Positions 1-8,625 of a DNA stretch of 64,000 nt are shown here, piece by piece. The notes beneath the pieces were generated by a model. The model did not search any database, was not told the DNA's origin, and saw nothing but the letters and a program-made list of their open reading frames with translations. The DNA is from Chloroflexi bacterium HGW-Chloroflexi-10 (GTDB taxonomy: Bacteria > Chloroflexota > Anaerolineae > Anaerolineales > Anaerolineaceae), in contig PHBZ01000025.1 in assembly GCA_002840755.1 (NCBI GenBank), positions 1 to 64,000 of the forward strand. The letters run 5' to 3'. The position numbers were made by a program, and so were the translations under genes. How positions within the stretch are numbered: position 1 is the first letter of the stretch; each line of letters begins with the position of its first letter.

Positions 1-427
1 TGAGCTTTTCATAATAAGTACCGGGTAGGATCTTGACCGTATCCCCTGCTACCAGTGTATTGGCCGCTTTTTGGATTGTACGCCAGGGTTTCGAAAATGT
101 TCCGGGGTTAGAATCATTGCCGGTTTGGGCAACAAAATAATCGACTCCTGACGCACTTTCAGGAGACTTAATTATGGTTGGAAGAAATATTTGAAAGGGT
201 TGGAGACTGTTAAAGTTGATTGTTTTTAACTTGGCTGTAATGGCTGCAAATGTTTCGTGCCAATGGTTATTGGTTGCAGTATTTTTGGGAAATGTCATTT
301 CTATTTGGGTCTTTTGACCCAAAGTCATGTTTTCTATCCGATTCAACCCAATCTCATTGTAGGAAGGGAATAATAGTATTCCGAAAAATACAAGAATTGT
401 AAATGGCACTCTGTTTATTATCTTCAT
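1..427 (-). CDS. Secreted right-handed beta-helix protein, 5' part only (runs off the left edge)
   Basis: Reading the minus strand from the ATG at 427-425 gives 142 open codons to the window edge. A ribosome binding site AAAGGAAAGG lies immediately upstream. The protein starts MKIINRVPFTILVFF, a basic then hydrophobic stretch that fits a signal peptide or anchor. Near residue 85 it carries PFQIFLPTIIKS, which resembles the LPLLLK tails of two other secreted proteins in this window. From about residue 99 it reads YFVAQTGNDSNPGTFSKPW followed by RTIQKAANTLVAGDTVKILP. That is the typical opening of DUF1565 / pectate-lyase-like beta-helix proteins. The substrate and total length are unknown because the rest lies outside. 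The reading frame is clean. Confidence 0.8.
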   Translation of the reverse strand, partial: MKIINRVPFTILVFFGILLFPSYNEIGLNRIENMTLGQKTQIEMTFPKNTATNNHWHETFAAITAKLKTINFNSLQPFQIFLPTIIKSPESASGVDYFVAQTGNDSNPGTFSKPWRTIQKAANTLVAGDTVKILPGTYYEKL

Positions 428-1114
428 ACCTTTCCTTTAAAAGTAGGATTCTTATTTTGTCATTGTATTAAAATAATATCGAGACAAAAATCACCTTTAA
501 AGACGTTTGTATTAATAATTTATTGAGTTGAACATTAATTTTTTCTGTAATTTTCAGATCATTAACAATATTTTTTAAGTTTTTCTAGACATACCTGCCG
601 AAAAATTGGAGCAACAAGAAGATACCTGAAATGCGTTACCAGGCAAATTGGTAAAACCTTGGGTTAACAACAAACCGAACGAAGTCTATTAAAATCCATC
701 TTTTTCAGTTAAGTTACAATTTTGTTTTTTTTCTAAACAAAACAGGCATGCATATTCCGGTTGTTTAATGTGCGTATTGTAAAAATCTATGTTAACAGAA
801 ACTACCAGAACTACTATGATATTAGTCTCTATGATAGAAGTTATTACGAACGATGCCGTTTGCATTAGCGTAATTTTTGTTCACTATTGGATCCCTATGA
901 AAAAGGACAGATCAGCAATTGCTAATGATTTGGCAAATCAGTCGATTGTAAATTAACAATGTTGATATTGAAACATTTTACAAAAAAAAGTCTACTAAAT
1001 CAAGTCCTATTTAATTGTGTACAAATCATTTGATGGGTTATATCTATAAACTCTTACCAGAAAATATAAGCGAGATCAGTATCGAATCTCTAGATTAATG
1101 CGTATAAGCCCCTA

Positions 1115-1143
1115 TTGAAAACTTAATATTATTGTTATATAAT
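1115..1143 (+). promoter_or_regulatory. Sigma70-like promoter
   Basis: TTGAAA at 1115-1120, a 17 bp spacer, then a perfect TATAAT at 1138-1143. Transcription would start near 1150 and read into the structured stretch that follows. No gene is found directly downstream, so the product may be a non-coding RNA or the leader of a lost gene. Confidence 0.5.
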
Positions 1144-1149
1144 ACTTAC

Positions 1150-1300
1150 ATAGGAAGCTTGATTCGATATCACAGCTAGGGCGCTTAACTGGGACAAGCC
1201 GTTAAAGTTATCGGGGAGTTAGTATCGTAATCAGCTGTATTACCTGGATTTGGGTAATTAAAGGGTATTTAAATTTAGTTTTAATATTGCAGACAGGAGG
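1150..1300 (+). ncRNA. Candidate structured RNA or orphan 5' leader
   Basis: ACAGCT at 1172-1177 can pair with AGCTGT at 1233-1238 and enclose two internal hairpins (CTTAAC with GTTAAAG; TTATCG with CGTAA), giving a three-way junction. A perfect hairpin ATTACC (1239-1244) / GGTAAT (1253-1258) with an 8 nt loop follows directly. An AGGAGG-type ribosome binding site sits near 1297, but no open frame starts after it. The layout of promoter, multi-helix leader and binding site resembles a riboswitch leader. I could not match it to any riboswitch class I know. Confidence 0.3.
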
Positions 1301-1510
1301 TTAAAAGACAAACATATTTCTAAATCTATAAGATTATATTTTTTGCATTTTCGTTGATCTTGTTAGCCAATCAAAATAACTGCAGTGAGCATCCACGAAA
1401 ATCATAGCCTCATTAAAGAATCTCTGTTACACCATCCCATTTTTTTCACAGTCTCATTCTAATCATTACCCCATTTCAGCACAATACGCAGCCTGTAGGC
1501 AAACACTTCA

Positions 1511-1552
1511 CCATGATTCACTAATCATGGTATATCGTTTTCGATAAACGAT
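1511..1552. repeat. Two adjacent perfect inverted repeats
   Basis: CCATGATT (1511-1518) and AATCATGG (1523-1530) form a perfect 8 bp stem with a 4 nt loop. Three bases on, ATCGTTT (1534-1540) and AAACGAT (1546-1552) form a 7 bp stem with a 5 nt loop. Back-to-back hairpins in an otherwise unstructured AT-rich region could be regulator sites, a terminator pair or the end of a decayed element. No T-run follows. Confidence 0.45.
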
Positions 1553-1624
1553 GTTTGCACTAATGGTTCGAGCTGTGGTGTTTTCTATTTCCATAGTTGA
1601 AATCAAATTAATATTCTAACCGGT

Positions 1625-1643
1625 TGTAAGTTCAAAACTTACA
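1625..1643. repeat. Perfect palindrome TGTAAGTT-N3-AACTTACA
   Basis: TGTAAGTT (1625-1632) and AACTTACA (1636-1643) are exact reverse complements separated by CAA. The arms use the same TGTAA/TTACA words as the operators at 43922, 44988 and 61667, but in the opposite order. No gene start lies within 300 bp downstream other than the transposase remnant. Confidence 0.4.
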
Positions 1644-1983
1644 TCTGCTTTTCTGATTGGCTATTGCCTATTTCGGCCCTACAATCACGACCAAAGAAGG
1701 CCCAACTGATAAAGTAGATAAACTAAAAATTTTTCAAACTACTTCATTTTAAATAATTCTTTAACCAACAATACACTTTTTCAAAAACATACTCAATTTC
1801 CTAAATCACATCACGCGTATGAGCCTCCTAGTCCAAACCCTGTAATCCAAACACTGACGGCCTTACTCGTCATTTCCCTACACATAAATCAATTTCAGCT
1901 GACAGCCAGAGATACCCTTCACCGATATAGTAGATCAATGTAAAAAAAAAGCAGATTTGCAAGTCCACCCTGATTAATTTAAC

Positions 1984-2512
1984 TGATGTTACGTACGGAG
2001 CGCGAAATCCGATCAAGATTTGAGATGGACAAACAATATATGGAACCATACACATCTTATTTACTGAGCACAATCGGCTATACAACAGCAACCGGTCTTT
2101 CACGGATGGTTGAAGGACTACTGATGCATGACCAAATCACCCGGATTTTGTCAGCAGAAATATTCACCTCCAAAGATTTATGGACATTGGTGAAACCAAC
2201 AGTACGTGAAATAGAAAAGGAGGAAGCCGTTCTAATTTTTGATGATACGATCCAAGAAAAACCGTACACCGACGAAAACGAAGTGGTGTGCTGGCACTTC
2301 GATCATACAAAAAGCCGCGCAGTTCAAGGGGTCAATCTCCGGGTCATCACACAAAACAATCATGTTTTCGCCGTCTTGTACGCCGTTTTCAAATTGGAGT
2401 GCCTTTCAATAAAGCGACACCTCAATCATTTTGCTTTGCGGGCTCAGTTGTATCTCAAAGCTTTTCACGTGGCCCTCGATGAATTACAAATTCTCAAGGC
2501 TGCGTAACATCA
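1984..2512 (+). mobile_element. Internally deleted insertion sequence with terminal inverted repeats
   Basis: TGATGTTACG at 1984-1993 and its exact complement CGTAACATCA at 2503-2512 bound a 529 bp element. The transposase frame fills it almost end to end, with its stop codon inside the right repeat. I see no obvious target-site duplication in the flanks. The enclosed transposase lacks its middle, so the element is a non-autonomous relic that could move only with help from a full-length relative. It ends 33 bp before the start codon of the next gene. Confidence 0.7.
2025..2507 (+). pseudogene. Transposase (IS4/IS701-like DDE type), internal deletion
   Basis: The frame from ATG 2025 starts MDKQYMEPYTSYLLSTIGYT. 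It keeps the N-terminal part of the family, including FDDTIQEKPYTDENE, where the first Asp pair of the DDE fold sits, and CWHFDHTKSRAVQGVN. It then jumps directly to C-terminal sequence of the family (NNHVFAVLYAVFKLECLSIK, LNHFALRAQLYLKAF). Family members are usually about 340-400 residues, so roughly half, including the later catalytic acids, is missing without loss of frame. The frame is also open back to 1986, inside the left repeat. The protein should be inactive as a transposase, though it might still bind the repeats. Confidence 0.7.
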
Positions 2513-2545
2513 ATTACCTGAATACCACATTAAGGAGATTAGTAA

Positions 2546-5500
2546 ATGAAACCTAAACTTTTGTCTTTCGTTATCATTTTAAGCCTGATATTTTCCTTTT
2601 CCGGAATAAATTCTCCGGTCGAGGCCGAGTTCACTCCGCCTTCACCAGATCTGGATCAGGATGGCTTATCAAATGTGTTGGAAACCATGGGTTGGCACAA
2701 TCTATCGGGTGGGCCATATCAGACTGATCCAAATATGGCTGACACCGACCAAGATGGCCTGACTGACGCCGAAGAGAAGCTCTTTGACACCAATCCGATC
2801 GACTCAACAAGCCCAGGGATCGCCGTTAAATATGAAGACGCCTTTAAGACTTTTGAATACTATCGTACATCCGACCCTGCCTACCTGCGCATGGTGCAAG
2901 GCGGAGATCAGTATTTATTAACTGAGGCGCTGGTAGTCCGACGCGGAACGACCTTTAAAATTGCAGCAGTCAGTTCAAGTGCAGCCACATTAACAATCAG
3001 CGGAAGTGGGTTGACCAGCATAACACCCGTCCGTGACCCGGCCTATGGCGGATGGAATGTCACCATTCCACCCAACGGAACGGTGGGTACTTATACAGCA
3101 ACAATCACTGCCGGTGCATGGTCAAGAAACATGTTGATTTATGTCATCTTTGAACTGCCTACCGGTATGACCCAGGAACAAATTGAAGCTTACTTATATG
3201 ACGACGACCCGCAAAACCAACGCGACGAAGTCGCTGTGTGGTGGCGTGTCCGAGATTGGCAATACTACAATGACGATTCCGAAACACCGACCCCCTGCGA
3301 AGAAAGTGACCCGATCTGTTCAAATTGGAAGTACCATGTAAATTTTGGTTATGCTCAGGCATTCTGGACAGAACAATTTACCAAAAAGGTGTTAATAGAC
3401 TTTACCATGCCGGTGATCCAGGGTAAAACCAACACATTAGCCGCCACTGAGTCTATCGTTATACAAGCCGATAAATCTACGCGGGTTAATTATCCAAGTA
3501 CAAAGAACAGCTTTTCAAGCGCAACCACCTATTATATTGATATTCACCAACCTGAGGGGAAAATCTATGGAATGACCGGGGGAGCGTGCGAAACCAATTC
3601 CGGTGTATTTACTTCGATGTTACGCTCAGTGGGGATCGCTGCGCGTATGTTTAATTTGGACTACAACAAAGTCGTGAATCAACATGGGGAATTAGGTAAC
3701 ACTGGCATTTATGAATATGATCACGCCGTCATGATGTGGGCTAAAGGTCAGAGCGATTCTACCTATATATGGTATGCCGGTCGGACTGCTATTACTGCAG
3801 AAGATGAATACCAATTCACACCTGAATGGGTAGGCTCTTCCCCACCTCCGCCCATACGTCCCTTCGCAAATGTCGGAATTTATGATCCTACTCATCCTTC
3901 AAATCAATTTGCCAAATTCCAGGATATCTATGCTGACCTAATTCAATCAACCAATGAAGGTTGGGATTTTCAGGACGGCAGTCTCGGCGGCGGAATGGTG
4001 AACACAGTATGGGGCGCTCTAGGCGTGCCGCCGGAAGAATTTGTAAACCCTGCTAACCCATCAGATCCTTATCTCAACCGTGATTACAAATGGGATAGCC
4101 AGAGACCATTAAGCATGAACTATCAATCTCCTTACATGGATATATTCAATTGCCAACTCTGGAACGGAGATGCCTGGGCACCGAGCGAGTGGCAAGATCC
4201 ACCGATCAGTGATCCAGAAGGACGCAACGCGAGAAGAACCTATCTTCTTCCTGCGGGAATTCCGGATGCGAGCGACCCATTAGAAAACTGGCCCTTTAAT
4301 CCCAAACCAGATTTTTGCAGCCCCTCTGCAGCTGGTACAGAAGATTGTACAGAATTTTTAGCGAGTTGGCAAGCCGCCTGTACTTCGCTGCCCGGACAGG
4401 CGTCGATCAGTTCCCAAACACCGGCGTTCCAGACCGCTCAACTTCCGGCTGTTGCTTTCAACAAATCCATCCAGATTGGGGATATCATCAGTGATACCGG
4501 CGCAGACTATGATAAAGACGGGCGTTTTGATCGACTCATCGTCATGTTTGAAATCACCAGTGATCTGGCTGGTGAATATCAACTGGGCGGCTGGTTAAGA
4601 GCCGGGGATCAGCAAATCCGTGCTGAGACCTCCAGGGTTTCTTTAATCTCCGGCAAGCAATTGGTCGAGATTGCATTTGATGGCCAGGCCATTGGTGATA
4701 GCCAAATCGATGGACCTTACCAGATTGAAGCAATATGGGTCGCCCCGGCAGACCAGGCAATTTCAGAACCCGTACTTCTTGATGAAATGGCTGCGTACTC
4801 AACCGATGTATATACTACCCAGGCGTATCAAGCCAATAATTTCACTGTGCGGGCAGCCTACATCGCAAACAATTTTTCCTACTCCGCCAACTCCAAAAAC
4901 ACCAACGGAGTAATTGACTCTATTACCATTTCTGTCCCGCTGGACATCGCCCTCCCAGGCACTTTCACTGTAGAAGGTGATTTATTTGACGGTCTAGGAG
5001 AATTTGTTGGGCATGCTGAATGGACCGGGAGCAGCTCGGCTGCCTTACTGAAATATGCAATAGCCAGAACACAACCGCCGTATAGCTTAGAACATCTGAA
5101 TCTGTTCGACAACCGAGGAAAGGCTCTCGATTCTCGGTACGCACCAGTTTACACGATTGACGATCTGCCTGGAGAAATTGAAAACAGTAATATCACCCTG
5201 AGCAGCAATGCTATTCTACCCACACCGAAGACTATAATTCCAACCAGCCCATTCACTGCAACTACTTTGGACACAAATGCCAACGGACGCATCGACCAAC
5301 TGGTTGTATCAACAACAGTGGATGTATCCGTAGCCGGCTCCTACTGGATGGAAGGACTACTCGTCGGAGAGTATAACCGGACAGCGGCCTGGAGCGTAGG
5401 CACTCCACAAACCCTAACAGCGAGTGCAGGTCAGACTATTCAAATGGTGTTTGATGCTCAGATGCTTTATGATCATCTCCCGGTGACTGGTACCCAGAAT

Positions 5501-6640
5501 TTTACACTTATCGCTGTCCAACTTTTTAGCGGTGACCCGGGCAATCCAGTTATTGAGACTGCTGTTCCAATCCCAGGTTTTGATACAGCTGCTTATTCCC
5601 GCGCGCAACTCGAACCTTCCGCACCAGGATATGCAGTATTCGAGGATGATATCGAGAATGGTGCAACCAATTGGTACAAAGAAACACCTTCCCAGTGGAA
5701 CCTGACAAATAATGTAAAAACTTCTCGAAGCGGCTCAAACTCCTGGATAGCAAATGGTTCAACTACTAATAGTGGGTTATTATCGTTTGCTACGCCGTTA
5801 GATCTGAGCGGATTTGTCAATCCCTGGTTACGTTTTAACACAGCTCACAGATTGTCTGCCGCCCAGAATCTTTTGTTGGAGGTATCCACAAATGGTACTG
5901 ATTGGACCACATTAGAAACCTACACTGGGAGTACCGCTTACTGGTCCACTAAAATGATCGACCTGAGTGCATACGAAGAGACTGAAAACGTAATGATCCG
6001 TTTCAACGCCCAAAACTCTTCCGGGCTGGTCTGGATCATCGATGATGTGTTTGTTTACGGCGGGCCATCCATCCAATCAGCTTCCTTCACGCATTCCACG
6101 CCCGTTGAGGCAATGGCAGCTATAACATTTACAGCTAATTATGTCTCTGTGGATATGACTCTGCCTATTACTTACACATGGGACTTTTGCGGAGTGAGTG
6201 AGGAAACATCCAGCCCTACAATCGTACACACATTTACCGAGGTTGGAGATTGCCAGGTAGGGGTAACTGTGGACAATTTCTATGATAGCGCAAGCGCTAT
6301 TCCACAAACTATTTCAGTGACGCCGCCAACAATACAATCCGTCTCCTTCGTACATTCTTCGCCGGTTCAGGCATTGGGAAACACAACTTTCACAGCATCC
6401 TATGTTTCTTCAAATATGACAATACCGGTTACCTACACATGGGACTTTTGCGGTGTGACTAAAGAAACCACGAATTCCACCATCATTTATAAATTTACAG
6501 AGGTCGGGATCTGTCAGGTTACAGTAACTGTGGACAATTCGTTTGTTAGCGCTACATCCGCTCCACAGACACTTCAAGTGGCTGAGCCAGACCCAGAAAA
6601 CTTACCGAAGATTTATCTCCCACTCTTACTAAAGAACTAA
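2546..6640 (+). CDS. Large secreted transglutaminase-like protein with TSP3, jelly-roll and PKD-like domains
   Basis: 1364 residues. AAGGAG lies 9 bp before the ATG. A signal peptide (1-27, cleavage after VEA) leads into two thrombospondin type 3 calcium repeats (DLDQDGLSN near 35, DTDQDGLTD near 70). A transglutaminase-like core follows: Cys348 in GGACETNSGVFTSMLRSVGI, His393 in YEYDHAVMMW and Asp447 in GIYDPTHP make a plausible Cys-His-Asp triad. About residues 1031-1171 form a MAM/immune-inhibitor-A-like jelly roll (SSGLVWIIDDVFVYGG), then two PKD-like domains with TYTWDFCGV. It ends in IYLPLLLKN. It probably acts at the cell surface as a protease or cross-linking enzyme; the substrate is unknown. 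Its promoter must lie in or beyond the insertion-sequence remnant just upstream. Confidence 0.85.
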   Translation: MKPKLLSFVIILSLIFSFSGINSPVEAEFTPPSPDLDQDGLSNVLETMGWHNLSGGPYQTDPNMADTDQDGLTDAEEKLFDTNPIDSTSPGIAVKYEDAFKTFEYYRTSDPAYLRMVQGGDQYLLTEALVVRRGTTFKIAAVSSSAATLTISGSGLTSITPVRDPAYGGWNVTIPPNGTVGTYTATITAGAWSRNMLIYVIFELPTGMTQEQIEAYLYDDDPQNQRDEVAVWWRVRDWQYYNDDSETPTPCEESDPICSNWKYHVNFGYAQAFWTEQFTKKVLIDFTMPVIQGKTNTLAATESIVIQADKSTRVNYPSTKNSFSSATTYYIDIHQPEGKIYGMTGGACETNSGVFTSMLRSVGIAARMFNLDYNKVVNQHGELGNTGIYEYDHAVMMWAKGQSDSTYIWYAGRTAITAEDEYQFTPEWVGSSPPPPIRPFANVGIYDPTHPSNQFAKFQDIYADLIQSTNEGWDFQDGSLGGGMVNTVWGALGVPPEEFVNPANPSDPYLNRDYKWDSQRPLSMNYQSPYMDIFNCQLWNGDAWAPSEWQDPPISDPEGRNARRTYLLPAGIPDASDPLENWPFNPKPDFCSPSAAGTEDCTEFLASWQAACTSLPGQASISSQTPAFQTAQLPAVAFNKSIQIGDIISDTGADYDKDGRFDRLIVMFEITSDLAGEYQLGGWLRAGDQQIRAETSRVSLISGKQLVEIAFDGQAIGDSQIDGPYQIEAIWVAPADQAISEPVLLDEMAAYSTDVYTTQAYQANNFTVRAAYIANNFSYSANSKNTNGVIDSITISVPLDIALPGTFTVEGDLFDGLGEFVGHAEWTGSSSAALLKYAIARTQPPYSLEHLNLFDNRGKALDSRYAPVYTIDDLPGEIENSNITLSSNAILPTPKTIIPTSPFTATTLDTNANGRIDQLVVSTTVDVSVAGSYWMEGLLVGEYNRTAAWSVGTPQTLTASAGQTIQMVFDAQMLYDHLPVTGTQNFTLIAVQLFSGDPGNPVIETAVPIPGFDTAAYSRAQLEPSAPGYAVFEDDIENGATNWYKETPSQWNLTNNVKTSRSGSNSWIANGSTTNSGLLSFATPLDLSGFVNPWLRFNTAHRLSAAQNLLLEVSTNGTDWTTLETYTGSTAYWSTKMIDLSAYEETENVMIRFNAQNSSGLVWIIDDVFVYGGPSIQSASFTHSTPVEAMAAITFTANYVSVDMTLPITYTWDFCGVSEETSSPTIVHTFTEVGDCQVGVTVDNFYDSASAIPQTISVTPPTIQSVSFVHSSPVQALGNTTFTASYVSSNMTIPVTYTWDFCGVTKETTNSTIIYKFTEVGICQVTVTVDNSFVSATSAPQTLQVAEPDPENLPKIYLPLLLKN

Positions 6641-6652
6641 AAGTGCGAAAGA

Positions 6653-6694
6653 GGGTACAAATGCATTCTTATAAGTCAGAATGCATTTGTACCC
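6653..6694 (+). terminator. Perfect 17 bp hairpin after the transglutaminase gene
   Basis: GGGTACAAATGCATTCT (6653-6669), an 8 nt loop, then AGAATGCATTTGTACCC (6678-6694), a perfect match beginning 12 bases after the stop codon. No T-run follows, so it may act as a U-tract-independent terminator or an RNA 3' end protector. Confidence 0.6.
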
Positions 6695-6974
6695 CTCAAT
6701 AAATTCTTCGGATTGGTACTTTAAGTTTTCAATCTTCACCCAGGCAACAATAAATGTACGTGAGATCGTGTGAAGCGCCATTGTAGAAAAAGTCATCCAG
6801 ACCCAATTCATCCAGTTATCAGATTTGGGATTTTCTAAAAAATGACAAATTGGACAATGTCGAAAGGGCGGAGCATGCCCGAATATAAAAGAAATGGATT
6901 CATCCACACAATGCGAATGGATAAAGCTTGGATCCATACGCAGGAATCAAAAGGTTCGAGCCTGAAGCCGAGCA
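6695..6974. other. Gene-free gap upstream of the polysaccharide cluster
   Basis: This gap, together with the hairpin before it, makes 334 bp between stop and next start. A minus-strand frame of 102 codons (6937 to 6629) crosses it, but it has no ribosome binding site, runs through the hairpin and ends inside the neighbouring gene, so I do not call it. The promoter for the polysaccharide cluster should lie here; I found no well-spaced -35/-10 pair. Confidence 0.4.
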
Positions 6975-7847
6975 GTGAAGAGTGATATGAAGACAATACG
7001 AATTCGAATTATACTCCTGGAAAGCTGGCTAATTTTCTTCTGCGTCATCGCTATTCTGCTGAATTCTTTTACCTTCAGTATGCTGATGATCGGGATTGTA
7101 TATGCCACAGTATTCTCAGTAATTGTAATTCCACAAATAGCGAAAGCGCCATTGTGGAGCGTTTTGATTATTCCCGCTATCGCGCTGATGGTGAGCCAAT
7201 ACACGGTTAAAGATTTTTCAGGTAATCTGGCAATATTATTCTCCGTTATTGAAGTTTTTAGCATCGTAATAACAACTACCCTTTCCCGTTGGGTTAGTAT
7301 GGGTTTAAGTGAATTTGATCCTACTGTTGCGAGTAACTCCCTTGGAGAGGGCGCACAAAATCCAGAATCAGCTGATTCGGGGCAAGGATTGATCTACAGG
7401 GAAGTGCGGCGAGCCAGGAACCATCAACGGCCTCTAACCCTGCTATCCATATCCATCGACGAAAAGTCAATTGCCCAACATCCTGATAGCAGGGTGCAAA
7501 ATTCCCGACAGTTGAAAAAGTTACAAGTAAGTTTCCACAATTTATCTAAATTGCTTTGCGAGCAATTGGAAGATTGTGCTGTTATTGTTCAAAACAAGGA
7601 GCATTATTTGGCAGCTTTACCAGAAACAACACCTGAAGAATTGCCTTTTATTGTAAAACGTCTACAACAGAAGACCCGGGAGCTGATTGGTGTAGAGATC
7701 AAAATCGGGGCGGCAAACCTTCCGCAAGATGGTTATACCTTTGAGGGTCTTTTTGAAAAAGCTACACAATTAATGTTAAAAGATCGAGAGCCGCAACCAT
7801 CTGAAGTTATAGAACCTTATCCAGTAGAACAGCAAATCATCCGTTGA
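6975..7847 (+). CDS. Membrane protein with degenerate GGDEF-like domain
   Basis: 290 residues from a GTG; the ATG at 6987 with GAAGAG just upstream is an equally good start. The first 110 residues hold about four membrane helices. The C-terminal part (about 130-275) resembles a nucleotidyl-cyclase fold: GLIYREVRRARNHQRPLTLL, then VKRLQQKTRELIGVEIKIGA and a closing helix. The GGDEF loop itself is missing; the corresponding turn reads DCAVIVQNKEHYLAALPETT. It should therefore not make cyclic di-GMP but may sense a ligand or act as a scaffold. As first gene of the polysaccharide cluster (27 bp before the priming transferase) it is a candidate regulator of export. Function is inference from position and fold. 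Confidence 0.6.
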   Translation: MKSDMKTIRIRIILLESWLIFFCVIAILLNSFTFSMLMIGIVYATVFSVIVIPQIAKAPLWSVLIIPAIALMVSQYTVKDFSGNLAILFSVIEVFSIVITTTLSRWVSMGLSEFDPTVASNSLGEGAQNPESADSGQGLIYREVRRARNHQRPLTLLSISIDEKSIAQHPDSRVQNSRQLKKLQVSFHNLSKLLCEQLEDCAVIVQNKEHYLAALPETTPEELPFIVKRLQQKTRELIGVEIKIGAANLPQDGYTFEGLFEKATQLMLKDREPQPSEVIEPYPVEQQIIR

Positions 7848-7874
7848 TTTTCATTTAAGATTTGAGAAAAGCCT

Positions 7875-8549
7875 ATGGAATCTGTAATAATAAATCCACC
7901 TCGGGTCATCCCACGCAGACCCATTTATCAATCAGCAAAGCGATTGGTTGATTTGATTTTATGTTTGTTCTCGCTGCCAATTGCCATCCCTCTCCTGATC
8001 ATATGTGCACTCGCAATAATGCTTGATTCAGGCAGCCCGGTTTTCTTTATTCAGGAACGAATCGGGAAAGGTGAACGACGCTTTCGCATTTATAAATTTC
8101 GCACCATGAAGACAAAACTTGATGAAAGGGAAAGCCGATCTTTCATGAAAGCCTATGTTCGCGGCAAAATCGACATGGATAAAGCGGGCATTTCGACCTT
8201 TAAACCAGTGACTCACGAGCAAACTTTCCCAGTCGGACGTTTCCTGCGCCGGACAAGCCTGGATGAATTGCCTCAGTTGATTAACGTTCTAAAGAAAGAA
8301 ATGAGTATTGTTGGCCCACGTCCGAATGTACCCTGGGAAGTTGATGAATACTACCCCTGGCATTACGAACGACTGGAAGTTCTGCCAGGCATCACCGGGC
8401 AGGCACAAATCAATGGAAGAAGCGACATCAGTTTTGATACGATCGTCCGATACGATATCAACTATATTGAGCACCAAAGTCTGGCGCTGGACTTAAAAAT
8501 CATCTGGAACACAGTAAAATCGGTCATTCTTAGTAAAGGTGCTGGATAA
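7875..8549 (+). CDS. Priming polyprenyl-phosphate phosphosugar transferase (WcaJ/PglC type)
   Basis: 224 residues of the bacterial sugar transferase family, which moves a sugar-1-phosphate from a UDP-sugar to undecaprenyl phosphate at the inner face of the membrane and so starts each repeat unit. One hydrophobic N-terminal segment (about 20-45) is followed by PVFFIQERIGKGERRFRIYK-type sequence, FRTMKT, then RRTSLDELPQLINVLK with the catalytic Asp-Glu pair and MSIVGPRPN. The length fits the minimal monotopic PglC-like form without the extra N-terminal helices of WcaJ. It lies 27 bp after the GGDEF-like gene and 76 bp before the Wzz-like gene. Confidence 0.9.
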   Translation: MESVIINPPRVIPRRPIYQSAKRLVDLILCLFSLPIAIPLLIICALAIMLDSGSPVFFIQERIGKGERRFRIYKFRTMKTKLDERESRSFMKAYVRGKIDMDKAGISTFKPVTHEQTFPVGRFLRRTSLDELPQLINVLKKEMSIVGPRPNVPWEVDEYYPWHYERLEVLPGITGQAQINGRSDISFDTIVRYDINYIEHQSLALDLKIIWNTVKSVILSKGAG

Positions 8550-8625
8550 ACTCTCTATTGAGTTTTCAAACACAATTTACAACCTGCGATGAGGCCGTTT
8601 TAATACGGAGGATAAGCAAGAACCT

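Larger units (their letters stand above)
428..1983. other. Long AT-rich intergenic stretch without a convincing gene
   Basis: About 1.55 kb between the divergent beta-helix gene and an insertion-sequence remnant. I see no open frame with a ribosome binding site and family resemblance on either strand. It holds a sigma70-like promoter, a foldable leader with an orphan AGGAGG, and three palindromes, each listed separately. The sequence is clearly richer in A and T than the flanking genes. Decayed genes may lie here but I cannot recognise any. Confidence 0.6.

Noticed and set aside
1205-1260. Manganese (yybP-ykoY) riboswitch
   Set aside because: Only GGGGAGT at 1213-1219 resembles the consensus; the second conserved loop is not recognisable and no transporter gene follows.
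1625-1643. Fourth RpiR operator
   Set aside because: The half-sites are in reversed order with a 3 bp centre instead of TTACA-N13-TGTAA, and no related gene is nearby.
1870-2103. Minus-strand open frame overlapping the insertion-sequence end
   Set aside because: It is antisense to the transposase remnant, has no ribosome binding site and crosses the terminal repeat.
6629-6937. Minus-strand open frame of 102 codons between the transglutaminase gene and the polysaccharide cluster
   Set aside because: No ribosome binding site, it runs through the gene-end hairpin and its stop lies inside the neighbouring gene; no family resemblance recognised.
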